Source of the DNA: Ascaphus truei
Lineage: Eukaryota; Chordata; Amphibia; Anura; Ascaphidae
Direction: 5' to 3'
Assembly: GCA_036426205.1 (NCBI GenBank)
Contig: CM071570.1
Coordinates: forward strand, 70,121,429-70,185,428
Length of the DNA: 64,000 nt
The notes under the pieces were generated by a model. It searched no databases and was not told where the DNA came from. It saw only the letters and a list, made by a program, of their open reading frames with translations. The translations under genes and the position numbers were made by a program. The first letter of the stretch is position 1. Each line of letters begins with the position of its first letter. Below, one piece after another: positions 24,695 to 36,892 of the stretch.

Positions 24695-25945
24695 GGCCTC
24701 GTCCATAGTGCAAGATATGGAGCGAGCTACATAGCTCGCGTTACAAACAAACGTGTGTATTCCAAAGCGCATGGCCATAGTGAGCGTGAGCTTGCACGTG
24801 CACGTGAGATACAAGGATACCAAAAGCAGAGGCGACAAACTTGTTTGCTATTGCAGCGAGACAGCCTGGTCATGTGAGCAGCTAACAGCCAATTACAGTT
24901 TAGCACCTGGATACCGTTCAAATTACTTTGTCAGTTGAGTTGTGCTTGCTTGCTGTGAGAATATGGACAACTCAACTATTAAATATTTTATTTCTGAGGT
25001 TTACAAACGTGAACCTTTAATTCATACCATAGAAAAAAAGGAATTACCGGCGCCTAAGAAGTCCATTGAATAAATATCAATCAAATAAAAGTCCAAACCA
25101 TTCAGTGGAGAATCCCAAAAATGTCCTTAAGTGAATAGGCAGTGAAGGGGTGAACAGACGGCTCTCACCATGCAGCAGTGCAATTTATGGAGAAAAGACA
25201 ACAAAACAAATTATGGTGCAGTATGCCAATCAATGTTGACAAAGGGCATTCAGGACTAACAACACAAAACAGACATAACACACAGACAAAACAACACTAG
25301 CAAGGCTAAAAACTTAACACAAAGCTATTTAATAACAACACATAATGCTGAGTATCCGGAGGGTACAGGGAATACCACCAAAGTCCAGAGGGGTAAAAGT
25401 GAAACCCTACTTACAGGACAATGGAAGGAAACAGGCAATACAGATGTAAATCACACTGATGCTCCTTAGTAGTGGTGACCGGAGCTCCTTTCCAAGAGTT
25501 CCCTCGTGTTCAGGGTGGATAACAGAGGTGTCTGTTCACCCCTTCACTGCCTGTTCACTTAAGGACACTTTTTGGGATTCTCCACTGAATGGTTTGGACT
25601 TTTATTTGATTGATATTTATTCAATGGACTTCTTAGGCGCCGGTAATTCCTTTTTTTCTATGTTTTGTTGTCTGACTGTACTGTCAGTATTTGCCAGGCT
25701 GCCCGTTTTTCACTGATATTTGGTTATTTAAGTACACATTTATTTTATTTTTAGCGCTGTTTTACACCGTCTTTTTTGGCCTTTAATTGATAGATTATAT
25801 ATTTCTGATATATTGTCCATTACTTGTATATAATTGTTAAATTATTATTATTATTATTATTATTTTTTGTAGTGCACAATGCTTATTTCAATTAATCACA
25901 TTTTATAACAACATATTTTAACAAGGCATGTTTTTATACATGACA

Positions 25946-25983
<38 letters not shown>

Positions 25984-26282
25984 TTGCAGAATACTTCTGT
26001 AAATTGCATGGCATTGTGCATTTTATTATTTTCTAAAAGTGTGTTCTCATGCATAACATAGTGTATATATATTTCTGCAAACTCCTGTTATTGCATGGAC
26101 TACGCAATTTATTTGCTAAAGGCGTGTTCTCATGCATGACACTTCCTTGACACGCCCTACAACTCATCCACGCGCCCCCCTTCGCTCGGCTTTTTTTCAA
26201 AACCACAGGCCACAAATCGTCCGGAAGAGAAACTTGCCGAGACCAACACTGTAGCGTGCTCACTTTCACTATGGACAAAGCC
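24695..26282. mobile_element. Harbinger-like MITE split by a younger insertion
   Basis: Ends GGCCTCGTCCATAGTG and CACTATGGACAAAGCC lie next to TAA on each side (24692-24694 and 26283-26285). The interior is interrupted by the palindromic element at 25027-25779 and by (TTA)n and (AT)n. A related start (GCTTCGTCCATAGTG, after TAA) occurs at about 27748, whose far end I could not define. Confidence 0.65.
25027..25779 (+). mobile_element. Palindromic retroposon-like element with 13-bp target duplication
   Basis: CCTTTAATTCATA (25014-25026) and CCTTTAATTGATA (25780-25792) flank the element and differ at one base. Arms of about 130 bp (25027-25160 and 25530-25661) are reverse complements. A one-sided tail (25662-25779) contains TTAGCGCTG about 30 bases before its end. 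No ribozyme core is visible. Confidence 0.75.
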
Positions 26283-27139
26283 TAACCAAACACAAAAGGA
26301 GAATGAAGAGTCATCATCATTCCATACTAGATATCAATGAAAAGCAATGAATGTACATATTTATACATATGCACTGAGTGCTCATATGTATGTACTTATA
26401 TAAATGTGTCTAAATGTGTTGATTTAGTGTTTCACTCTCAGTAGGTAAAAAGGCAAAAGTAAAATGGAGAGTTGTTATTGTCTTATTACAGCTTTTTACA
26501 TTTCTTGAATAGCATGATAATGCATAATTTAAAAGAAATTACTAATTTAAATACTTTATTTGCATCTCGGCCATAAAAAAGCATTTGCTGTAATTTTTTC
26601 AGCTGCTTCAGCAACTTCTTAACCCTTTATTGAATAGTGTGGCAAAAAATTCTGAAGCACAGCTTTCACAGTGTATGGAATAGAGCCCTAAACATTGCGG
26701 TACTAACGGTAACGTGTAGATCTCTCAAGCTTTAAGAGGCCCAGATACATTAACCTCATTTAATATTTAACGTGAAGATAATCTAAATAAAAGTAATGTT
26801 AATAGTAACACTCGTCCACTTAAGGGAAAAACATTAACTCAGTTTTACTCATTTAAATGATAGCGTAGCGTTAATTTTTATGGACGTTGATGAAAATGAT
26901 ATGGAAAAGAGGCATATCACCCTAACATCACATCTCCACTAAAATCTGTTAAGGTTAACGCAGGGACTTAACTAACATAATGTTAAGTCATACCTAAACT
27001 TGGCTGACTCACATCCATATACTGAAAATTGGGCTTTTAGTGGAGGGGAAAAGGAAGGTGGGTGTAAGAGAGGGAGATACCTGGGAAATATGCTAATTTG
27101 AATATGACAACTATATTCAAATTATTTCAATTAGCATAT

Positions 27140-27352
27140 TATTTATTTATAAAATATTTTACCAGGAAGTAATACATTGTTACCTCTCGTTTTCAAGTAT
27201 GTCCTGGGCACAGAGTTAAGACCAAATATACATGGTTACAAAATCGTTACATAATGAGCAGGGTATACATTTTATACAAGACATTGCATGCACAGTTAAA
27301 GATAATTGATATTATGGGCGTATGAAACAGTTACAGACCAGATTAAAATGTG
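27140..27352 (-). mobile_element. LINE 3' fragment, same family as 20428
   Basis: TTTATTTATAAAATATTTTACC and the following 200 bases match the 3' end of the LINE at 20428, and stop abruptly at 27352, as expected for strong 5' truncation. Confidence 0.85.
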
Positions 27353-27914
27353 CTCATGGGTATTTGGCCACATGTCGTATAAAGGAGTATTTTGGGTATA
27401 TGAGTCAATGGGTAGTCCACCTTCTTTTTCTTTTAATTAACTGGACATACATAAAACGTGTGAGCTTGTGCGCAAAAGTTCAAAATTACAAAACTAAAAT
27501 CCAGCTTCTTTGTTTTTTTCTATATATTTTACAAATCCAAAACATATACACACCTGCTCTCGCCCACGCCTCCCTGTCTCCTCCTTCCTCCCTCCCTGCT
27601 AATGGTGTGAACCCATCTAATTTTATACCGACCAACCTTAAAACTCACCTCTTAAATGAAGCATTTCAATAGCCTGTCTCCTACCAATCATTGTGGCTAA
27701 GCACTGCCATCTACTGCACATGATCCCTCACCTGCTGTCTCTGCTAAGCTTCGTCCATAGTGCAGGCTATGGCGCGAGCTACATAGCTCGCACTGAAACA
27801 AATAGCGCGTGCACCTGCACTACAGGGAGTGCGGCACTTCGCAATACAAACAAGTTTGTTTTGCAAGCACGATATGTATATACATAGATATATATACGTG
27901 TGTTTATATATATA

Positions 27915-28984
27915 TGTAGCCCTGCTTCCTAGCGAACACAGGCCACTACCATATGCTGTATTACCTGTAGCTCACACGGTCTGAGCCTCTGCCACGAGAG
28001 CCTGGGGTACACCCAATACCTATAACTTGGTGCAGCGCCTCTCCACCTCGACAGCTTCCGCCCGAGGGAAGTGGTCTGCGCATGATTATGTATATAACAC
28101 TACAACACACACAGCAATATTCCTTTACCATTACTTTACTTTGCAGTAACCATATATGTTATAAACCACGGTTCCCTCCCTACAGGACACTATACTCGCG
28201 TCTCGCCGAACCTCACCCTCCTTCTTCTCCCTTCACCGGGTGATCCCACCCACATGTCCAGTTCCCCTTGGGAATAGTTTCTCCCACCTTAAGTGAGTCA
28301 AGAATGTGTATAGTGTGACTGCGCAGCCCACTGTTCCTGAATGAATGATTGGTACCGTTGGTGCACTTTAGAATTACCTGCCGGGCACTCCAGTACACTG
28401 TGCGGCTACAATCTTCACAAGGATCAGCAGGGTGTGAATGACGTCACCCTAGTGTCAGGGCGATCCCACCCAACACCTGCGGCTCGATAGCGGGGTCTAC
28501 GCCCAGACCTCCCGCCAACTTAGAACTGTCCCAGTGGTGATAGTGTGGCATAAAGGAACTGGAACCTAACTATGGCCACTCCCTAAGCTCCCTTGTCTCT
28601 AACGGGACTCGGGCCTAACTGGGCCTGGGTTATGCGGCCTAGGTAGGGGGCGGTCTCCCTCCCCACACCAACGTCCTTCTCCCTCTCCTCTCAACCACTC
28701 TGACCTCACGTGCGCGCAACCACTCCTTCCTTTTCCTCCTGGCCTCGCACCTCATGGTAGAGGTGCATCACGAGACCCGGGGCTGCTGTACCCATCTTGC
28801 TCTACACCTCCTTCGCGGGCTTTTCCTCACCTCGCTCTGTGCATGCGCAACCTCTGCCGCTAGTCTGCGCGTGATGCCAACCCAACATGGCGCCCCCTTA
28901 TGCGGACCCTCCGTTATCGGAGTGTTCCTAACTGCAGCATACCCACCATAACACCAAAAAGGGTGGAAAGAGGGTCCGGCTACA
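27915..28984. mobile_element. Solo LTR-like element, 1070 bp
   Basis: It starts TGTAGCC and ends GGCTACA (perfect 7-bp inverted ends of the TG…CA type), and TATA occurs on both sides within a TA-rich target. The interior is GC-rich and shares segments with the blocks at 5945 and 11305, including GCGCCTCTCCACCT and an ATGGCG tract near the end. No coding domain is present. Confidence 0.6.
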
Positions 28985-29662
28985 TATATATGTAATTAGT
29001 ATGTCTGTGTGTTAATATATGGTGGTTGTGTGTGTTTGTGATTGGTTTGTTTGATCACTGTGATTGTTGGCGTGCGAATCCACGTGATGTGGCCGTCGCC
29101 TGTGAAAAACAAAATCTCAAATCTCTCATGAGACAGAGCTTCGCAGCACGTCGCGGTGCTACCTTTGCGATTGGTATGTGCGCTTTCATTGCATTTTATT
29201 GTTTTGTTTTTAAGCTGGCGGTGTCGCGCCATCGTGTGCGATATCTGGTTTAATCACGACCTAAGTCTGCCAAACCTACCACTTAGATGGTAAACTCTCC
29301 AGGCGCGGATTTCCTGTCCTATTGTCGACATGGCTGCGCAAATTGTTTTATTATAATTCCCTGTACGTATTGTCTTGTAACAGTTATTTCTATATAATAA
29401 AGATATACATACATCATTTTTTTATAAGACCAACATCCTTATAAAAACATCTTTCTAAAGCACAATAAAACCGATTAGGTGTCATATTCATGCAGACCTT
29501 TACATGACTGTATGTACATTATATTGAGGTAAAACATGTACCCATTACCAAATACATAGTGCTAGATCTCGATTAAAGGACAAATTGGAATTACTGTGGT
29601 AAACACTACACTTGATGAGCATGTCTTTTGTTGGTTTTACATGTAAATGTCTGTGTAAACAG

Positions 29663-29778
29663 ATATTGAATTGCAGAGCATCTAGCTATCTGTGCCAATA
29701 CCAATGTGTTAATGACCGGGAGATTTTCCTTGGTATGTCCTGAAGGATATCAACTTGTTGGAACTCGATCGTGTCAAG
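29663..29778 (+). CDS. efemp1: EFEMP1 exon with indels: calcium-binding EGF module 5
   Basis: The exon lies between a good acceptor (TGTAAACAG) and donor (GTTTGT). Read with frame changes it gives D-I, then CRASSYLCQYQCVN, then PGDF and finally CPEGYQLVGTRSCQ, which follow EFEMP1 EGF module 5 in order. The length is 116 bp where 120 is expected: two bases are missing in the DIDEC codons, one near CVN-P, one near F-S, and the expected Cys before V-C reads as Leu. No single frame is open. Because the flanking exons are perfect and the nearby LINE copy shows many small deletions, sequence errors are the likelier explanation, but a true lesion cannot be excluded. Confidence 0.85.
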
Positions 29779-31011
29779 GTTTGTATGATCTCCAATTTTT
29801 TTTTTCTAACGTACAACATGTTAGATCATGATATTCTGAAATATCATTTTAAAATTATTTGGTAACTGTGATTCGTTTTATCAACATTTAACAAAACAAT
29901 AATTTCTGTCAAGTTGCCTTATATTTCACATACAGTATGTAATTCCTCTGTGGTATGTTTTGTAGACACCTATATTTGAGTACTGTTGGCTCATTATGTT
30001 GTTACCGATGTTTACAATGCAATTAAAGACACCATAAATTCAACATAGTATAATCAGACGTAAAAAACAGCCAAACAGCATAGGGCTGGGGTTGTTGACT
30101 CATTCGCCACCAATATTTTTCCTGCTGCCACACTCTTTTATAATTAGCTGATTGACCACACATTCTTTTCTCTGACTCTTCTCAATTTCACTCTGTATCG
30201 TATACAGTATCTCTAGACCACATCAACCAGTTTGTGAATTATTCATAGCCTTAATAACATTTTTTGCACAATTGTTTTTTCTGTTTAAATAATTGGGAAT
30301 ACGTCCCGTAAATGTTTGCAAACTTAATTTCGAAGTGGCAACACTATTCTAGTCTCTCAGGACTATACGGAAAGCAGCACAAATTTGTTTTGAGAATCAA
30401 ATCAATATAATTTCTCTCAAATTTGACTGATTGGAAGAATTTTTCTTTGATATTATTCATTTCATCATGCAACACATTTTTTTTTTTACTGTATCTACTA
30501 TAGATTGTAATTCACGTTTGGTATGTTTCAGCGTTTTTATTATTGAGGAACTGTCCTCCATTAAGATTTGTTTATTAAAAGCTTATGTTTCAATCTTCTA
30601 TACAATGGAAGCAAATGGATTTATATGCCAAGCTCCAACGGGCTTTTGTCATAAAAAAAAAACATGATAACACTGTCACTAAATTTGCATGTGAGCAAAT
30701 AGCATAACTTTGCACGCTTTATATTATATATATATATAGAATTTTTTTTTTATATAATATATATATATAGTGCTTTCCCACATTATATTGCAGTCTCTTT
30801 TGTCCCCAATTCAAGACCGAAACACTGTATAAAGTTTTAACTACAAGGGTTTTTTGTTTACGTGATTAAATCATACAACAGGCCCCGTCCCTAAAGTCCA
30901 AACAAAACATTAAAACCCTATTCCCTTTCGGGAAAGCTACCTAACCGTAGCTTTCGCCCTCACTAGTTGTATGACCATCTAAGCTGGTTCCCACCCCACA
31001 AAACATTATTT

Positions 31012-32385
31012 GTTATAAATATTTACCAGGAAGTAATAATTGGAGTTACCTCTCTTTTCAGTATGTCCTGGGCACAGAGTTAAGACAAATAATACATGGT
31101 TACAATACCAGTTGCATATGAACAGGGTTATCATATATACAAGACATTGTATCACGTTAAAGAAATATTATATGGGCTGTATGCAACAGTTACAGACCAT
31201 TTAAATTGTGAGACAGCCTTAGATTTAAAGAACTTAAACTGGTGTGGATGTGAGAGGCTCTGGTAGGTTGTTCCATTTTTGGGGTGCGTTAAGAGAGGAG
31301 ACGCCGTATCTTTGTTGAGCCTTGGGACCATGAACAGTCTTTTGGAGTCTGATCTCAGTGATAAGTGCTGCAATGTGTAGGTGAGGAGCTTTTCAGATAT
31401 CTGGGTAGCTTGCCCAGAAAATTTGAAAGCAAACAGAAAGGTGAACTTTGCGCCTAGACTCGAGTGTGACCAATCTAGTTCTTTGAGCATTTCTCAGTGA
31501 TGTTGTTGTAGTTGCTTGGAGAACAAAACGACAAATTGAATTGTAGAGGGTGTCAAGTTTGCTAAGGTGGGTTGAGGTGCCGACCATATACATACGTCTC
31601 CATATCATAATTGGCATTAGCATCTGCTGTGTCGATACGCTTTCTGACCAGGAGACTTAGGGAGGATTTTGTTCCTGTAAAGTACCAATATTTGGCATAG
31701 GTCTTGGTTGTCGGGTATCATTGCATCCCTGAATTTTAAGTGGGAGTCAAACCAATGCCCAGGTATTTAAAACTAGTGACGGGTGTTATGTGGTGTTTAG
31801 CAGTTTTTTAATGGGACTCAGTTTCTGGAGCTTTAAAAATTAGTCTTGGTCCCAGATACCATTTTTACAGTCTTGTCAGTGTTTTAAAAACAGTTTGTTT
31901 TGGGAAATCCAATTTTTGAGTCTCAAAAAGTCAAACTGAAGTATGTGTTTGAAGGTCAAAGAGGCTAGGCTGTGTGCATATAGATTGTGTCATCTGCATA
32001 CATGTGAATTGAGGAGCTTCCTTACAGCTGTGGGAAGATCATTAATGAACACTGGAGAAGATAGGCCCCAGAACAAACCTTGCGGACACCACAGGTGATA
32101 TCCAGTGTTTTGGAGTAGCTCCTGGACGGACAAATGTTGGGATCTACCTTGGTTAGGACTGAAACCAGTTTAAAGCATCTTCTCCCTATTCCATAGCTCT
32201 GAGTTGTTAAGCAGGATAGCAGGATCAACTGTATCAAAAGCCTTTGCAAAATCTAGGAATACTGCAGTCGCCAGTGTTGCCCGGTCCATTCACACTGGAT
32301 TCTCTTGCAAACTTTTAGCAGGGTAGTTGACTGGTAGAGTTTTGGGGCAAAGCCAGATTGGAATTGGCTAGGGAAATTTGTGCTG
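31012..32385 (-). mobile_element. LINE copy riddled with small deletions
   Basis: It is collinear with 20428-21880 over about 1.4 kb, including the region encoding GVPQG and YADD, but dozens of one- to three-base deletions break it every few tens of bases. Substitutions are comparatively few, which is unusual for normal decay. Confidence 0.85.
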
Positions 32386-34534
32386 GAATGAGCAACAACG
32401 TATATCGTCTCTGCACCAATAATAAGGGTTTTGTTTATCTTAGTCCTTTTGGAGCAACATCCTGCTTCAGCACGGTCCATTGTCGTCCTCCTTCCAAGGG
32501 GAACTCAGACCCGCCGTTGAGCCAGAGAAACGCCTCTTCACCCATCTTTACAGCTGGGAACACTTCTATCTCCCCTTTCTCTGGGAACAGTCCTCTCTTT
32601 CTCCTCCTTTTCTCCCTCGTTCTCCTCCCTCTTTTCTTTCTCTCTCTTTCTCTCTCTTCTCCCTCTTTGTCTTTCCTCTCCTCTGCTCTCTCCCTCCCCT
32701 TCTCTCTGACATCACCCTCGCAATAATCCGTCCACTCCCCACCCCCATCTCTCCCTCGAAAGCGGACGAGCCGCAGCGGAAGGATGGCAGCGGTAAAAAA
32801 TCGAGCCCGCATATACTCACCGTATAGACAAGCGCAAAGATCAAAAGAGAGGGAGGGGGAACAGCGCACGTAACAGAAGATCTCTCGCAAATGATTCAAG
32901 CGGCCAGCAGAAAGATGAAACTAAATAAAAAAAAACAAAAAAAATACACAAAAGAATACGAAACAAGGCGGCATGAAGAGGGGTGAAGGGGACGTGGGGA
33001 GGGCCTTGCCAACGAGAGGAGCTCCCAAGGCAAGATAGACGGTGGTATGGGAATAGACGACTTGGAGATACAGAGGGGAGTCAAGAAAAAGGCATCAATA
33101 AGTAAAGCAGGGATTGCAGGAAGAAGAATTCAGGCATGGTCGGTGGCCTGGGGGCCAGGGGCTAGGGACAGAAGCAAGTGGGCTCGTGGAGGAGAGAGCG
33201 GCTGGGTAAGCAGCCTGGAGTTAGGCCGACAGCGAATAGGGAGGAATGGATCCTCAAGAGCGCGAATGGCAATTTGGGCTCAGGGCAAAGCAAAAAGGAG
33301 AAGTCTCAGGGATGGGGGAGCAACAGGTGAGCGTAAAGAATAAACGAGTACCATAGAGGGCAGTAGAATAGGGCGGGAATACGGTGGGGTGGACAGGGAA
33401 AAGTGAGGAGGGAGGGACTTCGGACTTTGATGGAGCTGTGATCAACATCGCGGGAACAAGCGGCAAATGCAACCATCTGGGTAAAGACAAAAGACTGTCG
33501 GGGTTGGAATAGGCGGAATGAAGGCGCCCACGGCGTGGGCAGATAGCGGAGAAGATGGTGACGAAGAGGGCCGTGGGTAGAGGAGAAAATAAGTAAGGAA
33601 AATGTAGGGGCTAGGAGACTGGCACCGCGGGAGCATTTGGACTGTGAAAATTGCCCGTGGCGAAAGAAGAACCAGATGAAAACGGGTTTGATGAAAGAGA
33701 AACGAGTCGGGAGAGGCGCGAATGAAGGGGCGATGAGGGGGGGAAGAGAGCGGGAGGAGTATAAGACCACGGCAAAAGGGTGAGTAGAGGTCGATAAAGC
33801 GGAGGGAAGGCGAATGCGGTGCTGGAGAGGAGCGTTAGGACGAGGATCCGCGAATACACGTGGAAGAGCGGGGGCGGGGGAAAGATTTAAGAATTAGAGC
33901 AGCTAGCAAATGATGGAGAGCAGGGGCCAGAAAAAGAGAGCAAGGGATTGAGGCAGGGGGGGTGTAGGTCTCTATGGGGGACGCGGAACGCCAGGTACTG
34001 CTTGGGGAGACTGTGGACCAAACAATGACCGCGTCAGGTGCGAGGGGGCGGTACGGGGAGGGAAACAAACTCGCAGCGCGGGCTAGGACATAAGGGGGGG
34101 TGGGCCAGATTGAATAAGACTGATCCGGCGACAAGAGGGTAGTAGCAGCTAGCGGAATCCGGCTGTCGGACACAGCCGTAGGGCTGTTGACTCTGAGCGG
34201 GAGTGATAGAGGGCGGCTGTGGAGACGGGGGGGGTAGGCTCTCACGCTTCTGCAGAAGCACATATGAGGGACCCACAGGGGAAAAAGCGCAATGCGCTGC
34301 CCTGGTAGGAGAAACAGGGTAGAATACATGGACAATGACATCGAGCCGACAATGCAGGTCCATAGAGAGGAGATTTGGGCTAAGAGAAGAGCGGCAAGCG
34401 GGTCGGTTGGCGTTGTGTGTCTTTCTCTCTCTCTTGGTGCCTCCTCTCTCTTTCCTCCCCCTTCCTCTTCCTCCCTCTTCCTCTCTCTTCCTCTCTCTTC
34501 CTCTCTCTCTCCCTCTCCATTCAGACCGGGCTGA
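32386..34534. other. CT-rich tract, then purine- and CpG-rich stretch, no gene
   Basis: From about 32560 to 32720 the plus strand is CT-rich. From 32760 to about 34400 it is strongly A/G-rich, yet with many CG dinucleotides. CT-rich sequence returns at 34420-34520. Long frames on the minus strand (up to 307 codons at 33835-34758) are Pro/Ser/Leu-rich low complexity without domains, so I do not call them genes. Confidence 0.6.
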
Positions 34535-34950
34535 TTAGCTGCACCTAGGGTGGCTTTTGCATGTGAAATAACCTGTGTACGCTGGAAAGCCCTATAGCTG
34601 CCCTTTCCAGCACGTAGAGTACAGGATGGTATCGCAATATTATAACAGTCCAGAATATACCATGCACTCACATAATGTGTAGATACGGTGTAGTAGGTTG
34701 CAGCCGTCCAGGTGTCACAAGGCATCACAACTGATAGCAATGAACACGGACAAGGCACTGTCCAGATCCAAGGAATTTATTTTTCCTCCACGTAACAGCT
34801 CACACATGAGTCTTTATCAAGCGAGCAACCTGATAAAGCTCTGTTGGGAGCCAACATTGAAAAATACATTTCACTTTGGATCTTTAGTGCCTTTCCTGAT
34901 TATTATTGAGGATCCCTTAGAGATCCATTACTGGCAATAGCACACAAGAG
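34535..34950. repeat. Interspersed repeat with two facing hairpin motifs
   Basis: Minus strand 34788-34821 reads CTTGATAAAG, a CTCA-TGTG-TGAG hairpin, then GTTACGTGG. Plus strand 34829-34859 reads CCTGATAAAG, a GCTC-TGTTGG-GAGC hairpin, then CAACATTG. Both have the layout of the hammerhead-like motifs, but the GAA segment is changed. Confidence 0.5.
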
Positions 34951-35218
34951 ATAATATCCATAACAGTGGTTCTTGGGTTCAAAAACACACCATACTGCCT
35001 GCCTTTTGTGTGTGTTGCCGTTTGGTGTGTGTGTGGTTATAGATAATTATTATATATAATATTACATACACAATCATATATATACTCTATATACATACAC
35101 ATACATACTTACTATATTATATTACAGAAAAAAAAAATGTACTAAAAGAAGAATAACTATGTCATTTGTTGATATATTTCAATATACATTTAATTAGGTC
35201 TGTCTTTTTTATGAACAA

Positions 35219-35341
35219 ACAATTAACAATGAATGTGAAATAACCCATGAATGTGGGAAGCTTACACGTGTTTGGATTATATGTGGATCCGATGTTACCC
35301 AAGAAAACCCCTCCACAGACCAATGGTTCGCATGTCTGAAA
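35219..35341 (+). CDS. efemp1: EFEMP1 exon with indels: calcium-binding EGF module 6
   Basis: Fragments of this exon are readable only with frame changes: NECEITHEC (from about 35227), then TGT-TGG for the conserved CW pair, then RCYPRKP, then a C-terminal part ending GAAA before donor GTAGTG at 35342. These follow EFEMP1 EGF module 6 (…[23 protein letters not shown]…PEN). The exon length of about 123 is close to the 124 expected and ends two bases into the Asn codon completed by the next exon. The acceptor AG is not visible and at least four indels are needed. The codon after the second cysteine reads GGG. By my count it aligns with human Arg345, mutated in Malattia Leventinese, but the local sequence is too poor to interpret it. 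Confidence 0.75.
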
Positions 35342-36802
35342 GTAGTGAGGATGTTATTTCTTAATCGTTTGAATGTGTTTTTTTTTTGAAAGAGGTCTTG
35401 GGACATACTTACTTACGCACTTCAAGCCACTATGGCATCTTACTGCCCATTCATGTTGTCACTTGGTACCCTTGCTTAGCAATGTTTAGTAAATATGACC
35501 AACAAATTCTTTACAATGCGCTGTCTCCTCTAGGACAGAGGTGCAAAGTACATCTCTACTCACAATTCATAATGCAATCTCCATTAATGTAACAGCCAAA
35601 CAGAGGAAAACATTTCAGGTCCCTATGGACCTTTCATGTGTGATTATGGATCTTCAAGGTGCAATGGGACCTTAACCTTGTTCCTCCTCTGTTCTTGGCT
35701 GTCACATTTATGAGAATTGCCTTATGAACTTTGTATAGAGAGTAACTTTGTACCTCTGTCTCTAGAGGTCCTGCATTTTGAAGAATGTGTTTGTCTATTT
35801 GTGTGTTAGCTGCACAAGCAGGATTCTCCTCACCTGAAACTGTTATTCCTGCACTTTGGAACTGTAGTAATAGGACCCCTGCTGATTACATTTAGAGGGA
35901 ATGTTTAATGGGACAAGTTATCTTATTGTCTTCTATTTTGCAACATATTGACGAGTGTTACAAAAAGGGAATATCAGAGTAGAATATAAATACCTTTAGT
36001 TGGTATCAAATTTCCATCGTTTCACACATTTTAGAATTATAGAGAATGCACACTCATAAAAAAACAGATAGCAATATTTGTAACTGCAAAATAAAAGATA
36101 CTATCTTCGTCTAAATTTAGCATAGTTTGAACTTGATGAACATTACTTTTTCATTCAACATCATCTACTATGTAACTTACAGTAACTATGTAACTATGTA
36201 ATATACTTCCCCAACCCCCTAGTTTGGAGTAGAAAAGACCAGTAACATCACAGATAGGTAATTAAGAATGGTGTATTCACCCACAATTCACATTTCTGAT
36301 CCATAGTGAGACCACCTCACAGGATGGTGTTTAAAACCACATACAGGAAATGTGCAGTGGCACATGTGGTTCATGTTATATGGCTTGGCACACTTCACTC
36401 AACTAATCCACTCAAAGAATCTACATAATACTGTTAAGTGTCATTTTAACCAGTAAAAAAGATTTCCTAGGTGCTGGCAAAGCAATAACTGAACACTCAA
36501 ACATACAGCATTCGTGGAAATGCAGTCGGTAGTTAAGTTACTGTACAGTACACCTGTGGTTTTAGGAAAACTATGATATAAACTTTCAATATAGCAAGTT
36601 CAACATGGTACACAAGGGAAGCATGTTCATAGAAAGAGAATTCATAACAAGCTGGAGGGTGGGAGGCTCAGGGAAAGTGGGTTACTACTTCTTTTTGAGA
36701 AGTGCATAAGATTCTCAAATAGCCTCCCAAAGAGCTCATAGAAGGGATACAGCCCAGGAATTCAAACATCCTTGGGGTAAACATATGGTTCTACTAAATA
36801 TC

Positions 36803-36892
36803 TATTTATTTTAAATTATTCTACCAGGAAAAATAATACACCGGTGTTACCTTTCGTTTTCAATTACTGTATGTCCTGGGGGACAAACTAAT
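36803..36892 (-). mobile_element. LINE 3' fragment, 90 bp
   Basis: TATTTATTTTAAATTATTCTACCAGGAA and the TATGTCCTGGG motif match the 3' end of the LINE at 20428. It is severely 5'-truncated. Confidence 0.7.

Larger units (their letters stand above)
18706..29662 (+). other. efemp1: EFEMP1 intron, repeat-packed
   Basis: This 10,957-bp intron holds an LTR candidate (19557), the 400-bp tandem repeat family split by a LINE (20376-22419), a 90-bp tandem repeat (22700-23095), Harbinger and hAT MITEs (23292, 24497, 24695), a palindromic retroposon-like element (25027), a short LINE fragment (27140) and a solo LTR (27915). No exon is hidden in it that I can see. Confidence 0.8.
29779..35218 (+). other. 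efemp1: EFEMP1 intron, low-confidence sequence
   Basis: This intron is about 5.4 kb. It holds an AT palindrome (30720-30770), an indel-rich LINE copy (31012-32385), a CT-rich tract, a purine- and CpG-rich stretch (32760-34530) and a repeat with decayed ribozyme-like motifs (34535-34950). Confidence 0.75.

Noticed and set aside
33835..34758. 307-codon minus-strand ORF
   Set aside because: Low-complexity translation of an A/G-rich stretch in a suspect part of the assembly, with no recognisable domain or splice context.
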